Below, one piece after another: positions 16,847 to 25,182 of a DNA stretch of 64,000 bases. The notes beneath the pieces are model-generated. The model did no database searches, was not told where the DNA came from, and was given only the letters and a program-made list of their open reading frames with translations. The position numbers and the translations under genes are program-made. How positions within the stretch are numbered: position 1 is the first letter of the stretch; the number at the start of each line of letters is the position of its first letter. The DNA comes from Myxococcales bacterium (GTDB lineage Bacteria; Myxococcota_A; Polyangia; Polyangiales; Ga0077539), in NCBI GenBank assembly GCA_016792845.1, contig JAEUKH010000012.1:43764-107763 (forward strand), written 5' to 3'.

Positions 16847-17562
16847 TCGCTGCGCTGGGCCTCGTCGCGCTGGCGGCGGTGCTCGCGGGGATGGTGCCGC
16901 GGCGTCGGCTCCGGTGCCCGCTCGGGAGCGTGCTCGTCGACGGGCAGTTCTGCATCGACGTGTTCGAGGGCTCGGTGCTCGAGCTCTTGCCGCGCGGGCG
17001 CTCGCGACCGTGGAGCCCGTACGCGCCGCTGGCGCCCGGGGGGCGGTATCGGGCGCGCTCGCAGCGGGGGGCCGTTCCGCAGGGGTACATCTCGCAGGTT
17101 CAGGCGCGGGCGGCGTGCGCGGCGGCGGGCAAGCGGCTCTGCACCGAGACCGAGTGGAGCCGCGCGTGCCGCGGGCCGACGGCGACCCCTTGGCCGTACG
17201 GCGCGCACTACGTCCGCGGGCGCTGCAACGACGGCCGGGTGGGGCCGGTGCCGCGCCTCTTCGGCGGCGGCGACGTCTTTCACGAGACCCAGATGATGGA
17301 CCCCCGCCTCAACCGCATGCCCGGCACGCTCATGGCCTCGGGCGCCGCGCGCCGCTGCACCAACCGCTACGGCGTCTTCGACATGGTGGGCAACCTCCAC
17401 GAGTGGGTCGACACCGTGCGGGGCGGGCGCGGCGTGTTTCGCGGGGGCTACTACGTCGACGTTCACATCAACGGCGAGGGGTGCGGCTACGCGACCCGGG
17501 CCCACGCGCCGACGTACCGCGATTACAGCATCGGCTTCCGCTGCTGCGCCAACCCGCGCTGA
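16843..17562 (+). CDS. FGE-sulfatase (formylglycine-generating enzyme-like) domain protein, membrane-anchored
   Basis: This 239-residue protein (GTG start) has an N-terminal hydrophobic anchor (VIAALGLVALAAVLAGMV) followed by an FGE/SUMF1-type C-lectin-like fold. Recognisable family blocks are CPLGSVLVDGQFCIDVFE, AAAGKRLCTETEWSRACRG, NRYGVFDMVGNLHEWVDT, FRGGYY and IGFRCC. Many cysteines suggest disulfides in the periplasm. Members either convert a sulfatase Cys to formylglycine or serve as non-catalytic binding domains; the window has no sulfatase, so the latter is quite possible. The GTG at 16843 shares bases with the transporter's TGA stop, a classic coupled start. The frame is open to 16813, but that would overlap the transporter by 34 nt. 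Confidence 0.8.
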   Translation: MIAALGLVALAAVLAGMVPRRRLRCPLGSVLVDGQFCIDVFEGSVLELLPRGRSRPWSPYAPLAPGGRYRARSQRGAVPQGYISQVQARAACAAAGKRLCTETEWSRACRGPTATPWPYGAHYVRGRCNDGRVGPVPRLFGGGDVFHETQMMDPRLNRMPGTLMASGAARRCTNRYGVFDMVGNLHEWVDTVRGGRGVFRGGYYVDVHINGEGCGYATRAHAPTYRDYSIGFRCCANPR

Positions 17563-17567
17563 ACATC

Positions 17568-17735
17568 GCCGGGGTGACGCCGTCGTCGCGCGGCCGCAGG
17601 GCTCGCATCGCCGCGGTGACGCCGTCGTCGCGCGGTCGCAGGGCTCGCATCGCCGCGGTGACGCCGTCGTCGCGCGGCCGCAGGGCTTGCGTCGCCGCGG
17701 TGACGCCGTCGTCGCGCGGTCGCGGGGGTTGCATC
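17568..17735. repeat. four tandem copies of a 42-bp unit
   Basis: Units lie at 17568-17609, 17610-17651, 17652-17693 and 17694-17735. Each begins GCCG(C/G)GGTGACGCCGTCG and ends in a C(A/G)GGG(C/G)TTGC or CTCGC type tail. The first three are nearly identical and the fourth has drifted most. The array sits between the 3' ends of two convergent genes. The spacing is contiguous with no unique spacers, so it is not a CRISPR. Confidence 0.9.
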
Positions 17736-17763
17736 GGCCCGACGATGATTTCTGCTTTCGCTC

Positions 17764-18942
17764 TCAATCGCGGGGTAAAGGCCACATCGGGGCGCTGAGC
17801 TCTATGTCGTCTCGGGGGTCGCCGGGCAGGGCGCCGTCGCTATGAAAGATCACCCGTCGGTCGGCGGTCTCGCGCCGCGAAATCGTCGCGCCGTCTCGGC
17901 ACGCGTCACGGGTGAGGGCGGGGTCGGCGGCTCCGAGGGCGAGGGCGGCCATGCGCCGGAGGGTGCGCCCCCGCCGCGCCGAACGCAGCACGCTCTCAAG
18001 CGTCGCGGGCGAGAGCGAGAGGAGCGCGTCGTCGCCGAACGCATTGACGAGAGACCGCGCCGCGGCGTCGGTGGCGGTCACGGTCGGCGGGGTCGCCGCG
18101 AGCACCGGCACGAGGTCGAGGGCGCGTCGCCAACCGTCGACGAGCTGCCGTGCGGTGCGCCAGAGCGTGAGCGCCGCGGCCGAATCGGGGAGCCCGAGCG
18201 CCACCGGCAGCCCGCGGTCGACGTCGCCGCTCAGGGAGAGCACCTCGCGGGCGAGGGCCGGGCCGATCGGGAGCGGGTCGCGCAGCATCGCCGCGAGGGC
18301 CTCTCGCTGCCCCAACGAGGGCGCCTCGGGGCCTCGGTCGAGGCAGAGGGTCACCGCGGCCCTGAGCTCGTCTGCGAGGGCGCCTGAGAGGGCGAGGCCG
18401 ACGAGGTCGCCCTCGACGGTGGGGTCGTCGCTCAGACGGAGGTACGCGAGGAGGTGGGGCACGCACGCGGCGGCCGGGGCGAAGCGCGCGCGCAGGAGGA
18501 GCCAGCGGAGGGTGACGAGGTTCGGGTGGGGGTCGGGGCTGCCGACGCGCCGGTGGCTTGTGGCGGTGCAGCGCGCGGCGGCTTCGAGGGCGTCGAGGGT
18601 CGGGCCGAGCGCGGCGAGGGTCTCGGCGTCGCGGGGCGGCAGGGTCTCGGCGGCGAAGAGGCTGCGAAAGGCCGTGCCTTCGAAGGGCGGGAGCGGGCGC
18701 TCGCGGAGCGCCGTTGCGAGGGCCGCGTGGGTGTTGCAGGGCGCGTCGGGCGCGAGGGCGGGGCGCGGCGCAGGCCGTGGCCCGTGGCTGGCGACACGCT
18801 GCCGGTGCAGGGCGCGGGTGGCGGTGAGGGCGCGGTTGAGGCTCTGGTGGGCGAGGGCTCCGTAGAGGAGGGCCGCGACGAGGGTCACCGCCGCGAGGCC
18901 GCCGAGGGTCGGGCCAAGGTCGACCGAGGGCTTCGGGGTCAC
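17764..18942 (-). CDS. hypothetical membrane-anchored protein
   Basis: This 392-residue protein has one N-terminal transmembrane helix (about residues 10-32, GGLAAVTLVAALLYGALAHQ). An Arg/Pro-rich stretch follows, then a Leu/Ala/Arg-rich, probably all-helical domain with no motif I recognise. A Cys appears near CNTHAALATAL. The frame is open to a TTG at 18978 inside the upstream gene, but the GTG at 18942 lies 4 bp after that gene's TAA and gives a normal membrane start, so I chose it. It follows the GT-C type transferase and is likely in the same operon, but nothing in the sequence gives a function. Confidence 0.6.
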   Translation of the reverse strand: MTPKPSVDLGPTLGGLAAVTLVAALLYGALAHQSLNRALTATRALHRQRVASHGPRPAPRPALAPDAPCNTHAALATALRERPLPPFEGTAFRSLFAAETLPPRDAETLAALGPTLDALEAAARCTATSHRRVGSPDPHPNLVTLRWLLLRARFAPAAACVPHLLAYLRLSDDPTVEGDLVGLALSGALADELRAAVTLCLDRGPEAPSLGQREALAAMLRDPLPIGPALAREVLSLSGDVDRGLPVALGLPDSAAALTLWRTARQLVDGWRRALDLVPVLAATPPTVTATDAAARSLVNAFGDDALLSLSPATLESVLRSARRGRTLRRMAALALGAADPALTRDACRDGATISRRETADRRVIFHSDGALPGDPRDDIELSAPMWPLPRD

Positions 18943-18946
18943 GCGC

Positions 18947-21900
18947 TTAGTATTGCGGGTAGACCGGCTCGGCGACAAAGTCGTCGGCCATGATGTGACC
19001 CCAGCTCCCGTCGGCGTCGTCGTAGACCTCGATGACGGCGTCGCGGCCGAGCCAGGGGGCGACGTCCCAAAAGACGCGGCGGAAGCCTTCGCCGTTGTTG
19101 CCCGCGGCCGAGAGCACGGTCTCGCCGTTGACCCTCAGGCGCACGCCCACGCGCTCGGTGTCGGCGCCGCCGGCCACAAGAAAGCTGATCGCGGGGCTCG
19201 TCACCCGGAAGGTGCGCGAGCGGAGCAGACCGCGATAGCTGTCGGCGTTGCGCGCGTACGAGCTCGCATACCGCTGGCCCCGGAAGCCGTTGATGAAGCT
19301 CTGGCTCGCGGGCGTGTCGTGGATGGGCCCGGGGCCGAAGGCGTTGCCGGCGGCGATCCAGCCTTGCCAGCGGGCGTCTTCGAAGCTGCCCTCGCGGGGG
19401 TCGAAGAGGCCCGCGGGGCGCAGCCAGGGGGCGTCGCTGGCGAGGGCTCCGGCGCGGGTGCAGAGGGCGTCGCCGCGGCGCACGGGGCCCCGCAAGACTT
19501 CGAGCGCGCGGTGAAGCTCGGCGTCGCGGGCGGTGGCGCAGGGGAGGGGCGCCAGGAGCGCGGCGGCGCCTTCGAGGTCGCCCAAGACGAGACGCCCGCG
19601 GGCCACGGTGACCCGCGCCCAGGGCGCGACCGGGGTGACGTTCGCGCGGGCTTGCAAGAGCGCGGCTTCGCGCGCGTGCCCCGTGGCGCCGAGGAAGATC
19701 AGCGCGGGGTCGAGGTCGGCGGCGGTGAGCGCGGCGGTGTGCGACTTGGCGAGGGTCGCGATGGCGAAGCGCCAGGCGGCGACGTCGCGGCCCCCGTCGT
19801 AGGTGTGGAGGCGGCGGGCGCGGAGGTCTTCGGCGCGGCGGCGCATCCAGCTGCGCCGCGGGTCGAGCATGACGGCGTCGCGGGCGAGGGTGAAGGCGCG
19901 CTCGATCTGCTGGTCGCGCTCGGCGCCGCGGGCGTTGTCGGCCATGCGCTCGGCGAGCCGCTGGATGAGGTTTTGCGTCGCGCTGTCGCGGAGGGCGAAG
20001 CGTTGGGCCTCGCGGGCTGCGAGGGCGGCGAGGTCAAAAAAACCGTGCTCGCCGAGGCGGCGGGCGCGCTCTGCGAGGTGCCGCGAGAAGCGCCCGAGGC
20101 CCTCGCAGAGCAGCGGGTTTTGCGGCTCATCGAGGCTCTGAAGGAGGAAGCCTAGGGCGAGCCGTCGGGCCTCGGGGAGCTGCCCCGCGGCGAGGTGGGC
20201 GCTCAGTCGGTCGAGGCGCTGCTGCGCGTCGCGCTGGCCCAAGCCCGGGGCCACGGTGACCACGCCGAGGGCGGCCTCTCCGCCTTCGTTGCGCCACCGG
20301 AGGGTGTAGGTGCCCGCGGTGAGTCGCAGCCGCGCGCGGGCGAAGGGGCGCTCGCCGGCGAGCACCGCCGAGGGGGGCACGAGCTCGCCGAGCGGGCGCA
20401 GGGCGACGCTGACGGTGGTGCCGCCGCGTTGGGCCTCGGCGACGATGTTGCCGGGCATCGCGCCGGCGAGGGCGGCGAGGTGGACCTCGACCGCGAGGGG
20501 CTGGTTCGGGTCGACGCCGCGGGCCGGGAGGGTGAAGCCGTCGACCCAGGTGGGGCCGTGGCTTGAGAGGGTGGGGCCGCGCTCGGCGGCCTCTTGCCAG
20601 GGGGCCGCGAGGGCGTCGCGGCGCACGTAGTTCGACGCGTCGTCGTGGCCGTCGTCGATGGCCCCGGGGAGGCGAAAATAGGCCTGTTCGAGCTCTTCGA
20701 GGCGGTCGAGCTGCACGGCCCCGAACCAGGCCCCGTGGAGGTGCACGAAGGTCGGGCGCCGCTCGTCGAAGAGGGTCTCGCGGAGGCCCGGCTCGTCGAC
20801 GGGGTGGGTGCGCGCGATGGCCACGTCGCCGAGGCCGAAGAGGTCGATGACCTGGAGCCCCGAGTCGTAGCTCATGCCGCCGACGTCGGGGTCGAGGACG
20901 CTGCCGCCGCGCTGGAGTTCGAGCCGACGGGCGGCGTTCGAGAAGTACCGGGCGCGGCCGCGGACGGTCTGAAAATCGAGGGTGTCGTGGTGCCGAGTCT
21001 CGAAGAAGCGGGCCGGGTAGGCGCGGGTCGTCTCGGCGATGAAGAAGTAGCCCGCCACGGGGGTGAGCGCGAGGGCCATCACCGTGCGCAGCGAGCGGGG
21101 CGTCAGGCCGAGGGCGATGCGCGAGAGGCTCCGGCCGGCCTCGGCCATGGCGAGCGCGATGAGGGGCATGCCGAAGGTGAGGAAGCGCCACTCTTCCATC
21201 CAGTCGCCGTGCGAGTACACGGGGAGGAAGAAGGCCGCCCCGACGCAGGCGAGGAGGGCCGTGCGGGCCACCGGCGCGCGGAAGGCCAAGAGCGCCGCGG
21301 GCATCACGATCAGCGCCTTCTTCAGCTTGTAGCGGACGACGAAGCTTGAGACGTAGCTCCACCCTGCGGAGTCGAACTTGGTGAGGTCTTTGCCGAAGTC
21401 GAAGGTGCGCTTCTTCGTGTAGAAGCTGTTCGGGAAGGGGTAGGCGAAATACGCGAGGCGGAAGAGCTCGAGCGCGGCCACGAGGGCCCCGAGGGTGGCC
21501 ACCCAGAGCGCGTCTTGTCGGCGCCGCCCGCCGGTCGCCATGCGCAGCGCCTTGGCCCCGAACACCGCCGCGGCGTAGAGCGCGCCGTCGGGTCGCGTGG
21601 CAAAGAGCAGGAAGAGCGACACCGACGAGAAGGGGAAGGCCGAGGGGTGGTTCTCTTCGTGGGCGACGAGGGCGATGCTGAGCGCCGCGAGGCCCTGAAA
21701 CAAGCCGTTTTCGAGGCCCGACGCCGTCCACAGGCAGAGGTGGGCGAAGGTGGCGGTGACGAGGGGCGCGAGGAGGTCGTAGAAGCGCGGCCGTCGTCGG
21801 TAGGCCACCGCGGGGAAGGCCGCGATGGCGCAGAGGCTCAGCGTCGCGAAGGTGAGCCCGAGCAGCTTCGAGAGCGACTCGTGCGAGATGTGCAGCGCGT

Positions 21901-22138
21901 CGGCGGGGCTCAACAAGAGCACCCACAAGAGGTTGGTGGCGGCCTCGACGCGCTCGGCCCCGGGGGTCAGCACCAGCCCGTGGCCCGCCCAGAGGTTGCG
22001 CGCGTAGCTGTACGAGATGCCCGCGTCGTCGACGGTGAAATCCCAAGTGCGGCCGACGTTGACGCCAAAGAACGCGCAGATTGCCGCGAGCAGCGACAAC
22101 CACACGACGGACGGCGCATTCTCAGAACTCCGACGCAT
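18947..22138 (-). CDS. polytopic GT-C type glycosyltransferase-like protein with very large C-terminal domain
   Basis: This 1063-residue protein has an N-terminal polytopic half (about residues 1-380, roughly ten hydrophobic helices). The first extracytoplasmic loop carries an Asp-Asp pair (FTVDDAGISYSYARNLWAG, Asp37-Asp38), and GHGLVLTPGAERVEAATNLL follows. This is the arrangement of polyprenyl-phosphate-dependent GT-C enzymes such as the AftB/ArnT group. A soluble C-terminal half of about 650 residues follows, with no transmembrane segments. It holds helical repeats and ends in a beta-rich, carbohydrate-binding-like segment (RSRTFRVTSPAISFLVAGGA, then VIEVYDDADGSWGHIMADDF). It probably transfers a sugar to an envelope glycan or protein. 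The C-terminal part is unusually long and may bind the acceptor. Donor and acceptor are unknown. Confidence 0.65.
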   Translation of the reverse strand: MRRSSENAPSVVWLSLLAAICAFFGVNVGRTWDFTVDDAGISYSYARNLWAGHGLVLTPGAERVEAATNLLWVLLLSPADALHISHESLSKLLGLTFATLSLCAIAAFPAVAYRRRPRFYDLLAPLVTATFAHLCLWTASGLENGLFQGLAALSIALVAHEENHPSAFPFSSVSLFLLFATRPDGALYAAAVFGAKALRMATGGRRRQDALWVATLGALVAALELFRLAYFAYPFPNSFYTKKRTFDFGKDLTKFDSAGWSYVSSFVVRYKLKKALIVMPAALLAFRAPVARTALLACVGAAFFLPVYSHGDWMEEWRFLTFGMPLIALAMAEAGRSLSRIALGLTPRSLRTVMALALTPVAGYFFIAETTRAYPARFFETRHHDTLDFQTVRGRARYFSNAARRLELQRGGSVLDPDVGGMSYDSGLQVIDLFGLGDVAIARTHPVDEPGLRETLFDERRPTFVHLHGAWFGAVQLDRLEELEQAYFRLPGAIDDGHDDASNYVRRDALAAPWQEAAERGPTLSSHGPTWVDGFTLPARGVDPNQPLAVEVHLAALAGAMPGNIVAEAQRGGTTVSVALRPLGELVPPSAVLAGERPFARARLRLTAGTYTLRWRNEGGEAALGVVTVAPGLGQRDAQQRLDRLSAHLAAGQLPEARRLALGFLLQSLDEPQNPLLCEGLGRFSRHLAERARRLGEHGFFDLAALAAREAQRFALRDSATQNLIQRLAERMADNARGAERDQQIERAFTLARDAVMLDPRRSWMRRRAEDLRARRLHTYDGGRDVAAWRFAIATLAKSHTAALTAADLDPALIFLGATGHAREAALLQARANVTPVAPWARVTVARGRLVLGDLEGAAALLAPLPCATARDAELHRALEVLRGPVRRGDALCTRAGALASDAPWLRPAGLFDPREGSFEDARWQGWIAAGNAFGPGPIHDTPASQSFINGFRGQRYASSYARNADSYRGLLRSRTFRVTSPAISFLVAGGADTERVGVRLRVNGETVLSAAGNNGEGFRRVFWDVAPWLGRDAVIEVYDDADGSWGHIMADDFVAEPVYPQY

Positions 22139-22149
22139 GAGGGCGGCGG

Positions 22150-22155
22150 ACTATA
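22150..22155 (-). promoter_or_regulatory. -10 element (TATAGT) of the GT-C gene
   Basis: TATAGT on the minus strand lies 11 nt upstream of the ATG at 22138. Transcription should start about five bases before the ATG, giving an almost leaderless mRNA. No good -35 hexamer is visible at the right distance. Confidence 0.45.
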
Positions 22156-22197
22156 GTGAAAAATGCCCCGAGCGCGACTTCGGAACGACCGCCATCG

Positions 22198-23244
22198 TCA
22201 CCCCGCGGTGGCTTCTGCCACCAGGGCGCCGACGTCGAGGGTCGACAAGGCATCGCATCGGGTCTCGAAGGGGCGCGCCTGGAGGTAGGCCGCGAAGATC
22301 GGGCCCTCTTCGGGCCAGATGCCCGGTTCGAGCGCGAGCGACACGAAGGCCTTGAGCGGCTTCGGGAGCTTGCCCAAGAGGGTCTGGAGCCGATCGCGGG
22401 CGTTTGCGAGGTCCATCCGTTTGGTGTGCATCGACACCGAGCGGTCGAGCATCCGCGCGACCTCGTTGTGGCCCCAGGGGCGCATCTCGGCGAAGGCTTC
22501 GCTCACCATGAGGGCGAGGGCGACGAGGTCGCGGTGACGGGCCACCATCCGTCGGTCGCGGGGGTCGGCGCTGTCGACCAGCGGCGAGGCGACCAGGAAA
22601 TTCATGTGCGAGAACTCGGGCGTGAGCAGCTCGCTGCCCACCGGGAGCGGGTCGATGAGGGTGACGCCCCCGTCGGCGTTGACCCGCACATTCTGCGGCT
22701 TGAGGTCGCCGTGGGGCCAATCGACCTGGTGCAACCGGTGGATGGCGCGGGCGAGGTTGGTGAGCCCCGGGCCCGGCTTGAGGCTGAGCGCGTCGCCGGT
22801 GACCCGCGGCATGAGGTAGCCCTGGCGGTTGCCGAGCTGGATGCGCCCGAGCGAGCGCACCACGGCCTCGTCTTTGGTGTCGAGGAGCCGCACCGTCTCG
22901 CCCTGAACCACGCGGTTGCAGAGCGAGAGCGAGACCGCGGGGATGCAATGCACGGCGAGCCCGTCGGCGGTGAGCTTGGGCACCCGCAGACGCTGCACCG
23001 TCGAGGTGGCGCTCCACGCTTCGCTCTCGGCGACGTGGGGGTGGGCGATCTTCACCGCGACCTTCGCGTCGTCTTGACGGGCCGCGAAGACGACGCCGAC
23101 GCCGCCACGGCCCAACACCGACTCGATCGCGAGCCCTTGCTTCTCAAGCCCCTCGGCCAGATCGGCGTACTCTGCCGGAATGGATTCTTCGCCTGCCACC
23201 GCGACGAACAGTCTATGTGTGTTCGCCGCCCTTCGGGCAAACAT
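22198..23244 (-). CDS. degenerate Ser/Thr protein kinase-like protein
   Basis: This 348-residue cytoplasmic protein has a kinase-like fold. It shows a glycine loop (VLGRGGVGVVFAARQDD, about residues 43-59), an ATP-lysine context (VAVKIAHPHV) and a catalytic-loop equivalent HGDLKPQNVRVN in which the usual Arg of HRD is Gly. The Mg-binding DFG is replaced by Ile-Asp-Pro (GVTLIDPLPVGS). The C-lobe continues to about residue 310. There is no transmembrane helix or accessory domain. Keeping the HxDLKPxN Asp/Lys/Asn and the Asp of 'IDP' means some phosphotransfer is possible, and small-molecule kinases also use HGDLxxxN. It might therefore be an atypical kinase rather than a dead one. Target unknown. 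Confidence 0.7.
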   Translation of the reverse strand: MFARRAANTHRLFVAVAGEESIPAEYADLAEGLEKQGLAIESVLGRGGVGVVFAARQDDAKVAVKIAHPHVAESEAWSATSTVQRLRVPKLTADGLAVHCIPAVSLSLCNRVVQGETVRLLDTKDEAVVRSLGRIQLGNRQGYLMPRVTGDALSLKPGPGLTNLARAIHRLHQVDWPHGDLKPQNVRVNADGGVTLIDPLPVGSELLTPEFSHMNFLVASPLVDSADPRDRRMVARHRDLVALALMVSEAFAEMRPWGHNEVARMLDRSVSMHTKRMDLANARDRLQTLLGKLPKPLKAFVSLALEPGIWPEEGPIFAAYLQARPFETRCDALSTLDVGALVAEATAG

Positions 23245-23298
23245 TCTGACACCGCCGCACCAATCTCTACCCGGCGGGAGCTCTGCGGGGGCGCCGGG

Positions 23299-23850
23299 TC
23301 AGCGGCCTCGGGGCCGCGGGTGGGGTGTGAGCGACATGAAGCGCCGGGCGTGGGCGTTGTCGGCGTTGATGGTGATGCGCGCGGCGTCGACGCTGAAGCG
23401 GGCCTGCTCGGTGCGGCCTTGTTCAGACCAGGTGAAGGTGACGATGCAGCCTTGCGCGCCGGCGTCGTCTTCGGGGCTCTCGCCGCCCCAGCCTTCGACG
23501 TGAAAATCGCGGCGGCTCTGGCTGTAGCGCAAGATCGCGTCGGTGACCGTGACCCGCAGGGGCGAGCGCCAGTTCTGGACGATGGCGATGTCGCTGACCC
23601 TACAGCCCGGGGCGAGGCCGGCGCGTTGGGTGGGCGTGGCCCCGAGCATGGGGGCGGCGCTGCCGGTGAGCTCGTCGCTGTTGAGCCTTGAGGTGTTGGG
23701 CACCTCGCTCGGGACGTGGAAGGGGTTGTTGGGCAACCACCGGAGGATCACCATCGCCCCCGCGGTGAGCGCCGCGAGGCCGAGGATGGCGTACCAGGCG
23801 CGGCTCCGTTGGTTCTGTTCTTCGCGCTCGAAATTCGAAGGGGCCGTCAT
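23299..23850 (-). CDS. hypothetical membrane-anchored protein
   Basis: This 183-residue protein has a short cytoplasmic N-terminus, one transmembrane helix (about residues 19-37, WYAILGLAALTAGAMVILRW) and an extracytoplasmic domain of about 140 residues. Two cysteines (PGCRVSDIAIV and AQGCIVTFTW) may form a disulfide. The pattern of beta-strands (SPLRVTVTDAILRYS, QARFSVDAARITINA) suggests a small beta-sandwich. I recognise no family. It is followed at 54 bp by the kinase-like gene and preceded by the LamG lipoprotein gene, all on the minus strand. Confidence 0.6.
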   Translation of the reverse strand: MTAPSNFEREEQNQRSRAWYAILGLAALTAGAMVILRWLPNNPFHVPSEVPNTSRLNSDELTGSAAPMLGATPTQRAGLAPGCRVSDIAIVQNWRSPLRVTVTDAILRYSQSRRDFHVEGWGGESPEDDAGAQGCIVTFTWSEQGRTEQARFSVDAARITINADNAHARRFMSLTPHPRPRGR

Positions 23851-23865
23851 ACCGTCTACGGGGTG

Positions 23866-25038
23866 TCAGCGATCGGGGAAGGGCGCCGTAGGGGGCGCAA
23901 AATTGGCCGTATACCGTGCGACGCCGCGGGTCACCCTGAACTCGTCGAGGTCGCCGTTGAACCACGGCTGCGTGCCCGCCGAGTAACCTCCGACGGTGAA
24001 GTGGTTGGCCGCCTGCCCGCTCAGCTGCCCGGCCCGGGCGAGGGTGACCGCGCCGTCGATGAACCATCGGTAGGTTGTGCCGTCGAAGCTGAGGGCGACG
24101 TGGTGCCAGCCCGTGGGCACGGTGCCCGCGGCGGTGCCGACGTAATCCCAGGGGAGCATCCCGTTGACCCAGGCGAAGAGCGTGCGCTCGTCTTTGATGC
24201 TGAGCACGAGGCCGAAGGTGTCGTTGCTGAAGATCGTGCCGGTGCCGCTGACCCAGGCCTCGATGGTGAAGGGCGCGGTGCCCTCGAAGAAGAACTCCTG
24301 GGCCCGCGGCGCGATGTAGAGCTGGTCGCCGTTGCCATCGAAGCGCCCCGCTCCGGTGCCGAAGCGCGGCCCGCGTTGGGTGATCTGCGCGTTGCCGTCG
24401 GCGCGTACGGTGTGGTTGCCGACGTCGACGAAGTTCTGGCTCCCTTCGCTCCCGTCGAAGTGGAGCAAGAGCACGACCCCTGCGATGTTCGGGTCGCTCG
24501 CCCCCGCGTCTGCAACGCCCGCGTCTGCAACACCCGCGTCTGCAACGCCTGCGTCTGCGACACCCGCGTCTGCGACACCCGCGTCTGCAACGCCTGCGTC
24601 TGCAACGCCCGCGTCTGCAACGCCAGCGTCTGCAACGCCAGCGTCTGCGACACCCGCGTCTGCAACGCCCGCGTCTGCAACACCCGCGTCTGCAACACCC
24701 GCGTCTGCAACACCCGCGTCTGCAACGCCCGCGTCTGCGACACCCGCGTCTGCGACACCCGCGTCTGCAACACCCGCGTCTGCGATGCCCGCGTCTGCAA
24801 CACCCGCGTCTGCAACGCCCGCGTCTGCGATGCCCGCGTCTGCAACACCCGCGTCTGCGACGCCCGCGTCGGCTGCGGTGTCGACGATGTTGACAGTGTC
24901 AACATAGACCGCGTCTTGGCCCGCCGCGGAGTCTGCGGTTGCGGCGTCGTTGCCTGGGGTGACGGCCGAGGTGCCTGAACATGCCGAGAGGGTCAGGGCC
25001 AGCACCCACCCACGCGAGGCGCGCGACAGAGAGAGCAT
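23866..25038 (-). CDS. LamG-domain lipoprotein with pentapeptide-repeat stalk
   Basis: This 390-residue lipoprotein starts at the ATG at 25038 with a signal sequence and lipobox (TLSAC, Cys20). After a short Ala/Asp/Thr region comes a stalk of about 24 copies of (V/I)ADAG. A C-terminal concanavalin/LamG-type jellyroll of about 210 residues follows, with VLLLHFDGSEGSQNFVDVG, GRFDGNGDQLYI, FTIEAWVSG, GWHHVALSFDGTTYRWFIDG and DLDEFRVTRGVARY. LamG-like domains bind glycans or proteins at the surface. The acidic stalk would hold this one away from the membrane and may bind calcium, although the strict consensus is not seen. The longer frame from 25056 uses a TTG with no ribosome site and is rejected. 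Confidence 0.8.
   Translation of the reverse strand: MLSLSRASRGWVLALTLSACSGTSAVTPGNDAATADSAAGQDAVYVDTVNIVDTAADAGVADAGVADAGIADAGVADAGVADAGIADAGVADAGVADAGVADAGVADAGVADAGVADAGVADAGVADAGVADAGVADAGVADAGVADAGVADAGVADAGVADAGVADAGVADAGVADAGASDPNIAGVVLLLHFDGSEGSQNFVDVGNHTVRADGNAQITQRGPRFGTGAGRFDGNGDQLYIAPRAQEFFFEGTAPFTIEAWVSGTGTIFSNDTFGLVLSIKDERTLFAWVNGMLPWDYVGTAAGTVPTGWHHVALSFDGTTYRWFIDGAVTLARAGQLSGQAANHFTVGGYSAGTQPWFNGDLDEFRVTRGVARYTANFAPPTAPFPDR
24502..24870. repeat. 15-bp tandem repeat encoding (V/I)ADAG
   Basis: About 24 contiguous 15-bp units (core GCGTCTGC plus seven variable bases) lie inside the LamG lipoprotein gene. Units differ mainly at third-codon bases and at Val/Ile, so the array is old enough to have drifted but still keeps frame. 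Such arrays change copy number by slippage. Confidence 0.95.
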
Positions 25039-25182
25039 GGTCGAAGGGGGTAGCAACCTCGTCGGGGGTCGTCAATGCCGCCCGAGCGGCCGCGTGGCGA
25101 CGAGGCTGAAACGCGCTCCAATCGTATGCGGGGCGGTGAGAGCGGGTGCGGCGGGGCGCGGGGGCGTGGCAGACTCGCGGCG

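Noticed and set aside
17568..17735. Possible CRISPR array
   Set aside because: The 42-bp units abut each other with no spacers.
24502..24870. Possible CRISPR array
   Set aside because: Units are contiguous and coding, with no unique spacers and no cas genes.
24332..24907. Plus-strand Ala-Thr-Pro-Ala-Ser repeat protein
   Set aside because: Another frame of the same 15-bp repeat, without start site or domains.
23716..24978. Plus-strand frame with many Cys-Asn/Asp-x-Arg-Val repeats
   Set aside because: It is the reverse reading of the 15-bp repeat of the LamG lipoprotein; the minus frame has a signal peptide, lipobox and LamG domain.
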